Of a DNA stretch of 64,000 nucleotides, positions 51,891 to 61,083 are shown one piece after another. The stretch comes from Lacrimispora sphenoides JCM 1415 (GTDB lineage: Bacteria; Bacillota; Clostridia; Lachnospirales; Lachnospiraceae): NCBI RefSeq assembly GCF_900105615.1, contig NZ_LT630003.1:2666001-2730000 (forward strand). Direction: 5' to 3'. How positions within the stretch are numbered: position 1 is the first letter of the stretch; each line of letters begins with the position of its first letter. The notes beneath the pieces were generated by a model. The model was not told where the DNA came from. It ran no database searches and saw nothing but the letters and a program-made list of their open reading frames with translations. The position numbers were made by a program, and so were the translations under genes.

Positions 51891-53963
51891 TCAGTCTTCC
51901 AACTTCATCATTTTCCGATTTTTAAACTCCTGGAGTTTTCCTTCATTCCAGTCATGTACGGGACGGTAATATCCGGCGATCCGGCTGTATACGTCTGTCT
52001 GTTTCCCGCATTTCGGACAGGTTTCCTCTCTTCCGGAAAGATATCCGCAGGTCTGGCAGATGGAATACACCGGTGTAAAGGTCATATATGGAATATCGTA
52101 ATTCTCCGCCATCTTCCTCAAAGAGTCCCGAATCTTCTTCCAGTCTTCTGCTTCCTGTTCCATGTAGACGGAAAATACGTTGCCGGCCGTATAAAGAGGC
52201 TGGACAGTATTCTGGTTTTCAAGAACTTCTTTAAGTGTTCCTCCAAAATCAGAGGGAAGCTTGGTGCTGTTGGTATAATAAGGAACATCTCCTGCACTTC
52301 CGCCTGTCTTAATCTCCGGAAATTCCTTCCTGTCGATCATTGCCAGACGGTACGCTGCCGATTCCGCCGGAGTCGCTTCCAGGCAGTACAAATCTCCATA
52401 CTCCAGCTGATAACCGATCAGCTTCTTTTTTAAATGCATCAGCACATCTGCCGCGAAATCTCTTGTCCTTTGAGAATGCATTCCGGATTTAAGCCAGGAA
52501 GCGTTAAGCCCTGCCTCGTTCATTCCAATCACGCCTATGGAAGAAAAATGGTTTTCTAAGTTTTCCAGATAACAGGCCGTGTAAGGATAAAGCCCATTCT
52601 TTAAAAGTCTGCCGATGACATCCCGTTTAATCTTCAAGGATCTGGCCGCAATATCCGCCACCTGATCCAGACGTTTGTAAAAATCCGATTCATCGGTGGC
52701 TAAATATCCGATTCGGGAAAGATTTATGGTGACCACACCAATGGACCCGGTATTCTCTCCATAACCGAAGAACCCCCCTGCCTTATTGCGCAGCTTCGTA
52801 AGATCCGGAGTCACGCCATGATAGGAGATCCTCACATCCCCCGGTACCTGGCCGCCCCTGATATAGTTGGAAAAGTAAGGTGTTCCATAATGAGATGCTA
52901 AAGTAAACAAAAGTCGGTTATTCTCAGTGTCCGACCAGTCAAAATCCTCAGACAGTCCATAAACCGGAATCGGATACTGAAATCCCATACCGCCTGCATC
53001 TCCGGCCAGCATGGTTTCTAAAAACGCCCGGTTTATCATATCCATCTCGGTCTGGCAGTCCCCATAGGTAAAGTCCATCCGCCGCCCCCCGACAATGGCC
53101 TTTTCCTCTCTCATATCCTCAGGAACCGTTAAATCCAGAGAAATATGGGAAAACGGTGCCTGAGTTCCCCAGCGGCTTGGCGTATTGACTCCAAACACAA
53201 AAGCCTCCATGCATTTTTTAACCTTGTCATAGGAAAGACCATCAGCCCTGACAAAGGGCGCCAGGTATGTATCAAAGGATGAAAAGGACTGGGAAGCAGC
53301 CCATTCATTTTGCATAATTCCGAGAAAATTAACCATCTGATTGCAAAGAGTAGCCAGATGTTTTGCCGGAGAGGCTGTAATCTTTCCGGTAATCCCACCA
53401 AGTCCGTCCAGCAGAAGCTTTTTTAAAGACCAGCCGCAGCTGTATCCTGTTAACATGGAAAGGTCATGGATATGGATATCACCTCTGTGGTATGCTTCAG
53501 CGATCTCTTTATCGTAAATTTCAGAAAGCCAGTAGTTTGCCGTCACCGCTCCGGAATTGTTAAGGATCAGGCCTCCCACGGAATAGGTGACCGTGGAATT
53601 CTCCTTTACATGCCAATCCTCTACCTTTACGTAGTTATCCACCACATCCTTATAATCAAGAGTGGTTGCTCCCAGGCTCCTGATCTTTTCTCTCTGCTTC
53701 CGATACAGGATATAGGCCTTTGCCACATCTGTATATCCAGTCTCTTCCAGCACCTTTTCCACGCTGTCCTGGATATCCTCCACAGCAATCAGCCCCTCCT
53801 TCATCTTATCCTTAAAATCAGAGGCAACCCTTAAGGCCAGCAATTCCACAATGCTATCCGTATAATACTTTTCGGTTGCAGTAAATGCCTTTTTCATGGC
53901 TTCCTTGACCTTTGATAAATCAAAGTCCGCTTCCGCGCCATCCCTTTTCATAACCATTAACAT
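51891..53963 (-). CDS. nrdD: Anaerobic ribonucleoside-triphosphate reductase, class III
   Basis: A 690-residue glycyl-radical enzyme that makes deoxyribonucleotides without oxygen. An ATP-cone regulatory domain occupies about residues 1-95. The zinc site near the end is CQTCGYLSGREETCPKCG. The radical loop reads SRIAGYYRPV with the radical glycine near 664. AGGAGAAGGACTAAC precedes the ATG. The activating enzyme gene nrdG, usually next to it, is absent from the window. Instead it follows an FtsA-like gene by 22 bases. The presence of this enzyme supports an anaerobic host. Confidence 0.96.
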   Translation of the reverse strand: MLMVMKRDGAEADFDLSKVKEAMKKAFTATEKYYTDSIVELLALRVASDFKDKMKEGLIAVEDIQDSVEKVLEETGYTDVAKAYILYRKQREKIRSLGATTLDYKDVVDNYVKVEDWHVKENSTVTYSVGGLILNNSGAVTANYWLSEIYDKEIAEAYHRGDIHIHDLSMLTGYSCGWSLKKLLLDGLGGITGKITASPAKHLATLCNQMVNFLGIMQNEWAASQSFSSFDTYLAPFVRADGLSYDKVKKCMEAFVFGVNTPSRWGTQAPFSHISLDLTVPEDMREEKAIVGGRRMDFTYGDCQTEMDMINRAFLETMLAGDAGGMGFQYPIPVYGLSEDFDWSDTENNRLLFTLASHYGTPYFSNYIRGGQVPGDVRISYHGVTPDLTKLRNKAGGFFGYGENTGSIGVVTINLSRIGYLATDESDFYKRLDQVADIAARSLKIKRDVIGRLLKNGLYPYTACYLENLENHFSSIGVIGMNEAGLNASWLKSGMHSQRTRDFAADVLMHLKKKLIGYQLEYGDLYCLEATPAESAAYRLAMIDRKEFPEIKTGGSAGDVPYYTNSTKLPSDFGGTLKEVLENQNTVQPLYTAGNVFSVYMEQEAEDWKKIRDSLRKMAENYDIPYMTFTPVYSICQTCGYLSGREETCPKCGKQTDVYSRIAGYYRPVHDWNEGKLQEFKNRKMMKLED

Positions 53964-53985
53964 GTTAGTCCTTCTCCTTTAAATC

Positions 53986-55920
53986 CTATTTGACCTGATA
54001 GATCATGATTTGGTCCCTGCTATGTAATTCCTGCTGAAAATATCCGCTTTCCCCATTTACCTCTAATACCACCTGTCCGGTTACGTTTTTAAAATCCAGT
54101 CCGGAATATTCCAGCATGTCCATCAGATAATAGGGCCGATGATCCGGCTTTAAGGGAAGAGTCAGGGGGTTGTTATTCAGAAAGAACGTGATTTTCCCCT
54201 TACTCTCACGGCTCTTTTCTCCCTGTTTATTACCTGTCTGACGGTCTTGATCTGTACCGGAGGACGACTTATGTAGGCCGGAATCGGCTTCCTCCGGCTC
54301 TTCCTTTATTTCAGCTGCCGTTGTTTCTATTACAATGCTGTCACCGGATTCCAGGGGCACATCTGCCTTCGCCTCTTCGCCGTTTACCAGAACGTTGTTT
54401 CCTTTTCCAAGCTCTGCCACGTCGGAGAGCATAGCGGAAGCGTTTTTTCCGCGGGTGGCAGGGATGAATACGATCCAGTCCTCCGTATGTACCGGATCAG
54501 AAAGCTGAGTTTTTTCTCCATTGAGTGTTAAGACAGACGGTTCCGCTTTCTCTCCATAAAAGACCGTTCTTTTTCCATTGACACTCACCACCAGATTCTG
54601 ACCGGAACGCCCGATCATATCCTGATAATTATATCCGTTCATCATCAGCACATCCATAACAGTAAAGCTGCCGTTTCGAAAGAGCTTGGCCGGCCTGTCA
54701 TTTAATATGACGCGGAAGCTGTCATTGACAATGCTGAAGCCTGCAGAAATAACGATACCGAGAGGAGTTGCAAATTCCGGATTCTCAAGGTCATACTCAT
54801 CGGAATAGGCATTGATTTTAAAATTGTTTCCTGCAATGGCAACCCGTTTGGGGTCAATCTTTAAATGCTCTACAATCCCCTCTTTTAAACCGGAGAGCCT
54901 GCTTCCTCCCCCTGCCAGGAATACGGCCGACGGCATCCCGCCGTTTACCTCCAGGATTTTTGCTGATATTTCCTCGCAAAGCCTGGAAGACGCTTCTTTG
55001 ATGCACTCAAAGATGGAATCCCGCGTGATTACTTGTTCAAATCCCAGGATATCCGTAAAATGAAGTTCAGCCCCTTCGTCAATCTCTGACTTTATCTTTT
55101 CCGCGGTATCAAAATCAACCAGATACTCCTTCATAATGGTTTCTGTGATCTCGTCACCGGCAAGTATGGCCATGGTATAGCCGGTCACACAGCCATCCCT
55201 GCAGACTGCAATGTCCGAGGTTCCTGCTCCTATATCCACCATTGCCAGGTTCAGCAGGCGGATATTCTGAGGGATAGCAGCGTTGATGGCGGCAATGGGC
55301 TCCAAAGTAAGGCTCGCTACCTCCAGGCCGATTTTATTCATGGCCGCATAAAGGCTTTCCACCACCTCTGTAGGAAGAAAGGTTGCTATAATATCGGCTT
55401 TCAGAACTCGTCCATGATGATCGATCAGATTGGATATCATGTAGTTATCCAGGTAATAGCGGCTTACCGTATATCCAACCAGGTAAAACTGCCGGTCCGA
55501 ATCCTTGTCTTCTCTATTCATAAATAATTTTTCTGCTTCGCTGATTGCACCTGCCTCCAGGCGGCTGACAGATTCTATATCGATCTTCTGAGGTCTGGAA
55601 AGCTCCATCTCATAGGTCACGCTTTCAGTCCTCAGCGCTCTTCCGGCGGCAGCTACAGAGACCTTGTCAAGCCTGCACCCAAGCTTTTTCTCCAGCCTGT
55701 CCTTGACCTGGCCAGCGATCTTTGCCACCTGGTCGATATCCTCGATCTGGCCGTCAATCATCGCCCGTTTTGTGTGCTCGGCTCTCTCTATGGCAACGAT
55801 ATGAATTCTGTCCCCGTCAGGCATGCCCACCATACCGATGATGCTCCGGGTTCCAATATCCAGAGCGAAAACAGCCTGATCCGGAAGTGTGTCTGTCAAA
55901 ATACTATGTCTGTTATCCAT
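53986..55920 (-). CDS. FtsA/PilM-like actin-fold ATPase with C-terminal extension
   Basis: A 644-residue protein. The first ~400 residues are an actin-fold ATPase of FtsA/PilM type: FALDIGTRSIIGMVG at the front, an SHS2-like insert (VSVAAAGRALRTESVTYEME), MVDIGAGTSDIAV and FLAGGGSRLSGLKEGI. The rest holds beta-rich segments near 425-520 and 580-644 that resemble beta-grasp modules, with a charged linker between. Classical FtsA is about 420 residues and ends in a membrane helix, which is lacking here. Its partner and role are unknown. It has its own promoter and is followed by nrdD after 22 bases. Confidence 0.8.
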   Translation of the reverse strand: MDNRHSILTDTLPDQAVFALDIGTRSIIGMVGMPDGDRIHIVAIERAEHTKRAMIDGQIEDIDQVAKIAGQVKDRLEKKLGCRLDKVSVAAAGRALRTESVTYEMELSRPQKIDIESVSRLEAGAISEAEKLFMNREDKDSDRQFYLVGYTVSRYYLDNYMISNLIDHHGRVLKADIIATFLPTEVVESLYAAMNKIGLEVASLTLEPIAAINAAIPQNIRLLNLAMVDIGAGTSDIAVCRDGCVTGYTMAILAGDEITETIMKEYLVDFDTAEKIKSEIDEGAELHFTDILGFEQVITRDSIFECIKEASSRLCEEISAKILEVNGGMPSAVFLAGGGSRLSGLKEGIVEHLKIDPKRVAIAGNNFKINAYSDEYDLENPEFATPLGIVISAGFSIVNDSFRVILNDRPAKLFRNGSFTVMDVLMMNGYNYQDMIGRSGQNLVVSVNGKRTVFYGEKAEPSVLTLNGEKTQLSDPVHTEDWIVFIPATRGKNASAMLSDVAELGKGNNVLVNGEEAKADVPLESGDSIVIETTAAEIKEEPEEADSGLHKSSSGTDQDRQTGNKQGEKSRESKGKITFFLNNNPLTLPLKPDHRPYYLMDMLEYSGLDFKNVTGQVVLEVNGESGYFQQELHSRDQIMIYQVK

Positions 55921-55955
55921 AAATAATGCCCCATTCTCTTGTATATTTGTCTTTT

Positions 55956-55984
55956 ATTCTACTAGTATAAACAGCCTCCGTCAA
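55956..55984 (-). promoter_or_regulatory. Promoter of the FtsA-like/nrdD unit
   Basis: TTGACG (55984-55979) and TAGAAT (55961-55956) are 17 bases apart on the minus strand, 36 bases before the ATG. No NrdR-type box was recognised next to it. Confidence 0.7.
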
Positions 55985-56031
55985 TCGAATAAAGGAAAAT
56001 TTTGGAGTAAAAGCATGTAAATTGATACAAT

Positions 56032-56074
56032 AAAACAGACCGCAGCTTAAGGACTTACGCTGCGGCCTGTTTTT
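56032..56074 (-). terminator. Intrinsic terminator after cotJC
   Basis: AAAACAG-CCGCAGC pairs with GCTGCGG-CTGTTTT (one mismatch), ending in TTTTATTG on the minus strand, directly after the cotJC stop. Confidence 0.8.
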
Positions 56075-56075
56075 A

Positions 56076-56684
56076 TCAGCACTGATCTCTAATATCAAAG
56101 CTTGGATTGAATGCATAGAAATTTCTGCTGTCCAGATTATCCTGGGTGATTCTTAAAGCTTCCCCAAACCTCTGGAAATGAACGATTTCCCGTTGTCTCA
56201 AGAATCGAATCGGATCACAGATTTCTGGATCAGTAATAACACGAAGAATGTTATCGTAAGTACTCCTTGCTTTCTGCTCTGCTGCCATATCCTCCACAAG
56301 ATCGGTAATCGGATCTCCCTTAGACTGGAATTGGGTGGCAGTAAACGGGACTCCACCGGCAGACTGAGGCCAGATGCCTGTTGTATGGTCAATGTAGTAA
56401 GGACCAAACCCTGATTCTACAACCTGTTCCGGTGTTAAATTTCTTGTCAGCTGGTGAACAATGGTTGCTACGATCTCAAGATGTGCTAACTCCTCCGTTC
56501 CGATATCCGTAAGAACTCCTTTACATTCTTTATAAGGCATGGCATAGCGTTGGGAAAGATAACGCATGGAAGCTCCCATTTCTCCATCTGGGCCGCCATA
56601 CTGGCTGATAATAAAGGAAGCAATCTTGGGGTTGGGAGTCGTAATATTTACCGGATACTGTAATCTCTTTTCATACCTCCACAT
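56076..56684 (-). CDS. cotJC: Spore coat protein CotJC, manganese-catalase family
   Basis: A 202-residue protein of the Mn-catalase/ferritin-like fold, started at 56684 after AAGGAGAGTG. MWRYEKRLQYPVNITTPNPK at the front and the metal-ligand glutamates in GTEELAHLE, AEQKARSTYDN and REIVHFQRF match CotJC. It is placed in the inner coat in Bacillus and may break down peroxide. Its ATG overlaps the cotJB stop (TAATG). Confidence 0.94.
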   Translation of the reverse strand: MWRYEKRLQYPVNITTPNPKIASFIISQYGGPDGEMGASMRYLSQRYAMPYKECKGVLTDIGTEELAHLEIVATIVHQLTRNLTPEQVVESGFGPYYIDHTTGIWPQSAGGVPFTATQFQSKGDPITDLVEDMAAEQKARSTYDNILRVITDPEICDPIRFLRQREIVHFQRFGEALRITQDNLDSRNFYAFNPSFDIRDQC

Positions 56685-56950
56685 TAGCCGCACTCTCCTT
56701 CCCATGGCCATGGATCATTGATCCAGGTCCAGTAATTCTCATCCATGACTCCATCAACCATCAGAGGGCCGCACTGCTCCTCATAAGCCTGCATTGCCTG
56801 CTGCCGCATATCTGCTACATAAAAGTAATAATTTAATGCTTCCTGATCATCTGGATGGGTGTCAAGAAACAAAACCACATCATCCATTGCAAAGCTAGCT
56901 TCATATACCTGCTTTAACAGCATGTCGCAATCAACATTATAACCCATCAT
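56684..56950 (-). CDS. cotJB: Spore coat protein CotJB
   Basis: An 88-residue protein with the family pattern ASFAMDDVVLFLDTHPDDQEALNYY and the Trp-rich end WTWINDPWPWEGECG. It starts at an ATG that overlaps the cotJA stop by one base. In Bacillus CotJB is needed for assembly of the CotJ complex. The length is normal. Confidence 0.93.
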   Translation of the reverse strand: MMGYNVDCDMLLKQVYEASFAMDDVVLFLDTHPDDQEALNYYFYVADMRQQAMQAYEEQCGPLMVDGVMDENYWTWINDPWPWEGECG

Positions 56951-58080
56951 CACTGGCACCCCCCCATAATAAATGGTTTAAACAGATCCGGGAAGATGGT
57001 TCCCATGCTCATGGCAGTATCTAACGGATACAATTCCTGCCAGCACTGCCATGGTACATATGCCATTCCAACTGGAAACTGGTCAATATTTTCGGCTGGG
57101 CAAGGAGCCGGTGCGGGCTTGCTGGGACGCATGGCAGGTGCTGTGCATGTCGGCATTTCAGGGCACTTCACAAATGCGGGACTTGTTGCCATATTCGGAC
57201 ATTTCATAGGCGCCATTGCTTCCTTCTCTTTTTCTGGGCATTGAATCGGCATGACACATACCGGCATACAATTCTCTGGCATTGTACGGGCTGGCATTGT
57301 ACGGGCCGGCATCTCCCAGCATTTCTCTGGCATGCATTTCTCACGGGCCGGCATCTCCCTGCATTTCTCTGGCATGCATTTCTCATGGGCTGGCATCACT
57401 CTGCATTTCTCCGGCATGCATTTCTCCGGCATCGGGCAAGCTGGCATCTCCCTGCATTTTTCTGGCATGCATTTTTCTGGCATGCATTTCTCACGGGCTG
57501 GCATCTCCCTGCATTTCTCCGGCATGCATTTCTCATGGGCTGGCATCACTCTGCATTTTTCCGGCATGCATTTTTCTGGCATCGGGCAGGTTGGCATCAC
57601 TCTGCATTTTTCCGGCATACATTTTTCTGGCATCGGGCAAGCTGGCATCTCTCTGCATTTTTCCGGCATGCATTTCTCAGGCATCGGGCAGGCTGGCATT
57701 ACTCTGCATTTCTCAGGCATGCATTTCTCAGGCATCGTACGGGCTGGCATCTCCCTGCTTTTTTCCGGCATTGGGCATAACAGCATTGGCTGGCAATTCA
57801 TCGGCATAGGTGCTGCCTCAGATTCACCTCTTGTTTCCGAACATCTTGGTCTTTTTGGCGGCATCCAAGGGCCGGAACCTGAGGCCATATCCTGCTGTTT
57901 CATAAGTATGGGATCAGTCCCATTTTCTGCGGACTTTGCCGGACCCGAACCAAGCGGCATGTCAGGGCGAATCACCGTACCAGGACTTACAGACATATCA
58001 AGCCCCATGGCATATTCCCAGCCGGCCGAGCCGGTGCCGGTCATATATTCAGGACACCATTGCTTCGTATAAAAATCCAT
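56950..58080 (-). CDS. cotJA: CotJA-domain spore coat protein with large MPEKC repeat insertion
   Basis: A 376-residue protein; ordinary CotJA has about 80 residues. The last ~50 residues are the CotJA domain (FPVGMAYVPWQCWQELYPLD then TIFPDLFKPFI). Before it, residues about 100-275 contain fifteen exact MPEKC motifs in units such as CREMPACPMPEK, rich in Met, Pro, Cys, Glu and Lys. The N-terminus is acidic without a signal peptide. The repeat could bind soft metals or cross-link the coat through disulfides. It heads the cotJ operon (A-B-C with overlapping codons). A mother-cell sigma-E promoter is expected, but I could not pick it out in the short gap upstream. Confidence 0.87.
   Translation of the reverse strand: MDFYTKQWCPEYMTGTGSAGWEYAMGLDMSVSPGTVIRPDMPLGSGPAKSAENGTDPILMKQQDMASGSGPWMPPKRPRCSETRGESEAAPMPMNCQPMLLCPMPEKSREMPARTMPEKCMPEKCRVMPACPMPEKCMPEKCREMPACPMPEKCMPEKCRVMPTCPMPEKCMPEKCRVMPAHEKCMPEKCREMPAREKCMPEKCMPEKCREMPACPMPEKCMPEKCRVMPAHEKCMPEKCREMPAREKCMPEKCWEMPARTMPARTMPENCMPVCVMPIQCPEKEKEAMAPMKCPNMATSPAFVKCPEMPTCTAPAMRPSKPAPAPCPAENIDQFPVGMAYVPWQCWQELYPLDTAMSMGTIFPDLFKPFIMGGCQ
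57250..57780 (-). repeat. In-frame repeat tract of cotJA
   Basis: Units built on ggcatgcatttctc(t/c)ggcat on the plus strand recur with periods of 42-51 bases. Many are nearly identical in sequence, a sign of recent expansion and likely length variation between strains. Confidence 0.85.
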
Positions 58081-58119
58081 AGGATGTATGACTCCTTTCG
58101 CTATTGAAAGTTTCTAATA

Positions 58120-59454
58120 TCAATCTATGAAAGGAATACTCTGTTGTGCAGGGCCTGCTGAAATTTTTCCATTAATTTCAAAGGAAGATCCATGGCATGG
58201 ACATTCCCAGCGCTTGTCATACCGGTTCCATACCAGACGGCATCCCATATGGGGACAGTTTACGGCTCCCGGCATGGTTCCGGCTGAAAGTCCCTTCACT
58301 GATTGCATGCCATGGGAAACCAGTGTGCCCGCGGCCGCCTTCAGATGATGCCTTCTGGGAGAAAATACTTCATCATAGGGTGTTTTCCTTCCTGTTATCT
58401 GAGTGCTCAGTATCTTTGCTGCCACCATGGAGGAACTCATGCCCCATTTTCCAAAGCCTGTAGCAACATACCAATCCGGCCTTAGGGCAGAAAACGGCCC
58501 GATATAGGGAATTCCGTCTAAAGTCATACAATCCTGGGCCGTCCATCTTCTGATTTCCTTTGCTTCCGGAAACAGATGTTCCCCTGCCCGTTTCATCGTG
58601 GTAAAGGGACTTTCCTTTGGCGCCTTTCCGGTCCTGTGGCTTCCATATCCCAATAAAAGCTTATCACCGGCATTCCGAAAGGAATATGCCCTTTCGTCAA
58701 TTCCAATATACATGCCTTTTAAAGATGTAACAGGCTCAAGCTCCAGAACGTAGCTTTTCTCCTGATACATTTTGGCAAAATAAAATCCAGGGATATTAAC
58801 AAAAGGATAATGAGAGGCAAATACTACTTTTTCTGCCTTTACCACCCCTTTATCCGTCACGACTTCATGCCCCTGAACCTTGAGAACCTTTGTCCGCTCA
58901 AAAATCGTAAGCCCTGCAGATATATCTCTTAGAAATTCCAGAGGATGAAACTGGGCCTGTCCGGTAAAACGAACCGCTCCATGCACAGGAAACGGAAGTC
59001 CGGTCTCCCTGACAAAAGAAGCCGGAAGCCCAAGTCTTGCAGCCCACTCCGCCTCTCTTGAAAGCACCTCTGACTCCTGAACCGAATATAGATATGCATC
59101 CGTTTGCTCATAATGGCACTGTATGGAATAACGTCTAATGAGTTTTCCGTACTCTTCCACCGCCAGCTGGTTTGCCTTTCCATACAGCCTTGCCGTTTCT
59201 ACCCCAATCGTTCGTGCCAGCTTTTCATAAATCAGATTATGCTGGGAAGTGATTTTCGCCGTTGTATATCCCGTCTGCCCGCTTCCTATGCGGTCTGCCT
59301 CCAGCACCACCACATGAAGACCGTGCCTTTGCAAATAAAAGGCAGTAAGGATTCCTGCCATTCCAGCTCCTATTACTACCACCTCTGTCCGTTTGTTTCC
59401 TGTCAATGGATTCCTGCCAGGGATTCTGGTTGATTCTGTCCAGATTGATTTCAT
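58120..59454 (-). CDS. FAD-dependent oxidoreductase with C-terminal Rieske 2Fe-2S domain
   Basis: A 444-residue protein started at 59454, seven bases after AGAGGTG. Residues 15-350 are a DAO-type FAD oxidoreductase (VVVIGAGMAGILTAFYL, then IGSGQTGYTTAKIT, and YVATGFGKWGMSSSM). The last 60 residues are a Rieske domain with CPHMGC and CPCHGS as cluster ligands. The family is widespread in spore formers and may act on amines or glycine-like compounds, but the substrate is unproven. It ends 39 bases before cotJA, so the two could be cotranscribed late in sporulation. Confidence 0.9.
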   Translation of the reverse strand: MKSIWTESTRIPGRNPLTGNKRTEVVVIGAGMAGILTAFYLQRHGLHVVVLEADRIGSGQTGYTTAKITSQHNLIYEKLARTIGVETARLYGKANQLAVEEYGKLIRRYSIQCHYEQTDAYLYSVQESEVLSREAEWAARLGLPASFVRETGLPFPVHGAVRFTGQAQFHPLEFLRDISAGLTIFERTKVLKVQGHEVVTDKGVVKAEKVVFASHYPFVNIPGFYFAKMYQEKSYVLELEPVTSLKGMYIGIDERAYSFRNAGDKLLLGYGSHRTGKAPKESPFTTMKRAGEHLFPEAKEIRRWTAQDCMTLDGIPYIGPFSALRPDWYVATGFGKWGMSSSMVAAKILSTQITGRKTPYDEVFSPRRHHLKAAAGTLVSHGMQSVKGLSAGTMPGAVNCPHMGCRLVWNRYDKRWECPCHGSSFEINGKISAGPAQQSIPFID

Positions 59455-59628
59455 TCTTTCCACCTCTTGCCTTTATAGCTAACATTTTTAAAAAAAGTTT
59501 TTCTTATCCTTATTATTCTCTCTATTTCCTGTTTAATGCCTGTTTTCTCTCTTCCAATTATTTCTTGATTTCACTATGCTTTTATAATACAATAAAATCA
59601 AATGGCCGATAAAAGGGAGGAAATCCAT

Positions 59629-61011
59629 ATGAATTGGTTTAGAAAAAAAACAGCTCTGCCCCTTCAAACAGAGACAGAGACCAAAAGCCAGGTAATAGAA
59701 GATACTTTATTAGAGAGCAAACCGGAACGAGAAGCCTGTTTAAAGCATCTGAGCCTGGTAATGAGCTCTATGGAACGGGGCGCTGTGCTAAAGCTTCACA
59801 TAGAGAATTTTAAACGGCTAAACCAGGTATTTGGTTATGAATACTGTGAAAACCTTCTGGAACAGATCCTTACCTATTTAAAAGAAGTGACAGGAAAAGA
59901 AGTCTACCATTATATTGGTGTGGAATATATCATCATACTGGAACAATATACCCAGGGACAGGCTTATGAGCTTGCTGAGACGATTGCCGGTAGGTTTGAC
60001 CATGTCTGGAAAGTCAGCGGTACCGACTGCTTATGTTCCGCACAGATGGGCATCTGCACCTATCCCGGACACGCCGCTTCTCCGGACCAGATGTTAAAGT
60101 GTCTGGATCTGGCCGTTATAAAGGCGGAAGACGGAGGTCCAAATCAGGCGGTCGTCTTTGACAGCGTTTTGCAGAAACAGCTGCAGCGGCGCCAGACCAT
60201 TGCTCTTTATCTAAAGACAGCCCTGAAAAAAAAAGAGGTGGAGGTTCGTTACCGCCCTACTCTTCAAATTGATACGGGGACCTTTACCCGGGCAGAGCTT
60301 TATATGCGCATCTTTATTAAAGGCCTTGGGATGATCGGAGCCAGCGAATTTCTTCCTGTTGCAGAGGATTCCGGGCAGATCCGGGCCATTGAATATTATG
60401 CGCTGGAAAAAGCAGCCCAGTGCATCCACGGGCTGCTGGAAGCTGGCTGCGAATTTGAATCCATTGCTCTTCCCATTTCTCCCGTTCTTTTTTTACAGGA
60501 AGATTTCCTTGACGAAGTGAAGCGCATGATGGATATCTATCACATACCTGAGGGAAAGCTTGCCCTGGAGATCCAGGAAAGTGCCCTGACCATGGCTTAT
60601 TTAAACATCAACGTGACCCTTCAGCAATTGCAGGAAATGGGCGTGGAGATCATCCTCAATGAATTCGGTTCCGGCCACTCCGGAATCTCCTCAATTCTGG
60701 AGCTTCCAGTGGATACCTTAAAGCTTGAGCGCCTGTTCGTATGGCAGCTTGAGACGAATCCAAGGTCCCGGTCCGTCATTGAAGGGCTGGTCCGGATGGC
60801 AAGAGATCTTGATATGACCATCATTGCCGAAGGCGTGGAAACGGAAAACCAGAACCAAATACTTTCGGAAGCCGGCTGCAATTATCAGCAGGGGTTTTAC
60901 TATTCTCCTACCCTGGAAAAAGGCACTTTGTTAAAAATCCTCGGCACTTCCTTAACAAAGTCCCATCAGCTCTTAGCAGAGGAAAAGGAAAAAATGGGGA
61001 AACTAAACTAA
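59629..61011 (+). CDS. Degenerate GGDEF-EAL protein
   Basis: A 460-residue protein started at the ATG preceded by GGGAGG. Residues 45-185 align with a GGDEF domain, but the active site reads GVEYI. Residues 200-440 align with EAL, but key residues are changed: EAL is ELY in RAELYMRI, the DDFG loop is NEFG, and KxD is KLE. EGVET is retained. Neither synthase nor phosphodiesterase activity is expected. It may bind cyclic di-GMP or another nucleotide as a receptor, or act through protein contacts. It diverges from the FAD-Rieske gene. Confidence 0.85.
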   Translation: MNWFRKKTALPLQTETETKSQVIEDTLLESKPEREACLKHLSLVMSSMERGAVLKLHIENFKRLNQVFGYEYCENLLEQILTYLKEVTGKEVYHYIGVEYIIILEQYTQGQAYELAETIAGRFDHVWKVSGTDCLCSAQMGICTYPGHAASPDQMLKCLDLAVIKAEDGGPNQAVVFDSVLQKQLQRRQTIALYLKTALKKKEVEVRYRPTLQIDTGTFTRAELYMRIFIKGLGMIGASEFLPVAEDSGQIRAIEYYALEKAAQCIHGLLEAGCEFESIALPISPVLFLQEDFLDEVKRMMDIYHIPEGKLALEIQESALTMAYLNINVTLQQLQEMGVEIILNEFGSGHSGISSILELPVDTLKLERLFVWQLETNPRSRSVIEGLVRMARDLDMTIIAEGVETENQNQILSEAGCNYQQGFYYSPTLEKGTLLKILGTSLTKSHQLLAEEKEKMGKLN

Positions 61012-61083
61012 TCTTCCAGTAGAAACTCAGAAAAATTCAGTAATATTACATAAACAGCGGCATACAGGAAGGAGAAACTCCAT

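Noticed and set aside
57241..58072. Three plus-strand reading frames opposite cotJA
   Set aside because: Shadows of the in-frame MPEKC repeat. The minus-strand frame ends in a true CotJA domain and has operon context.
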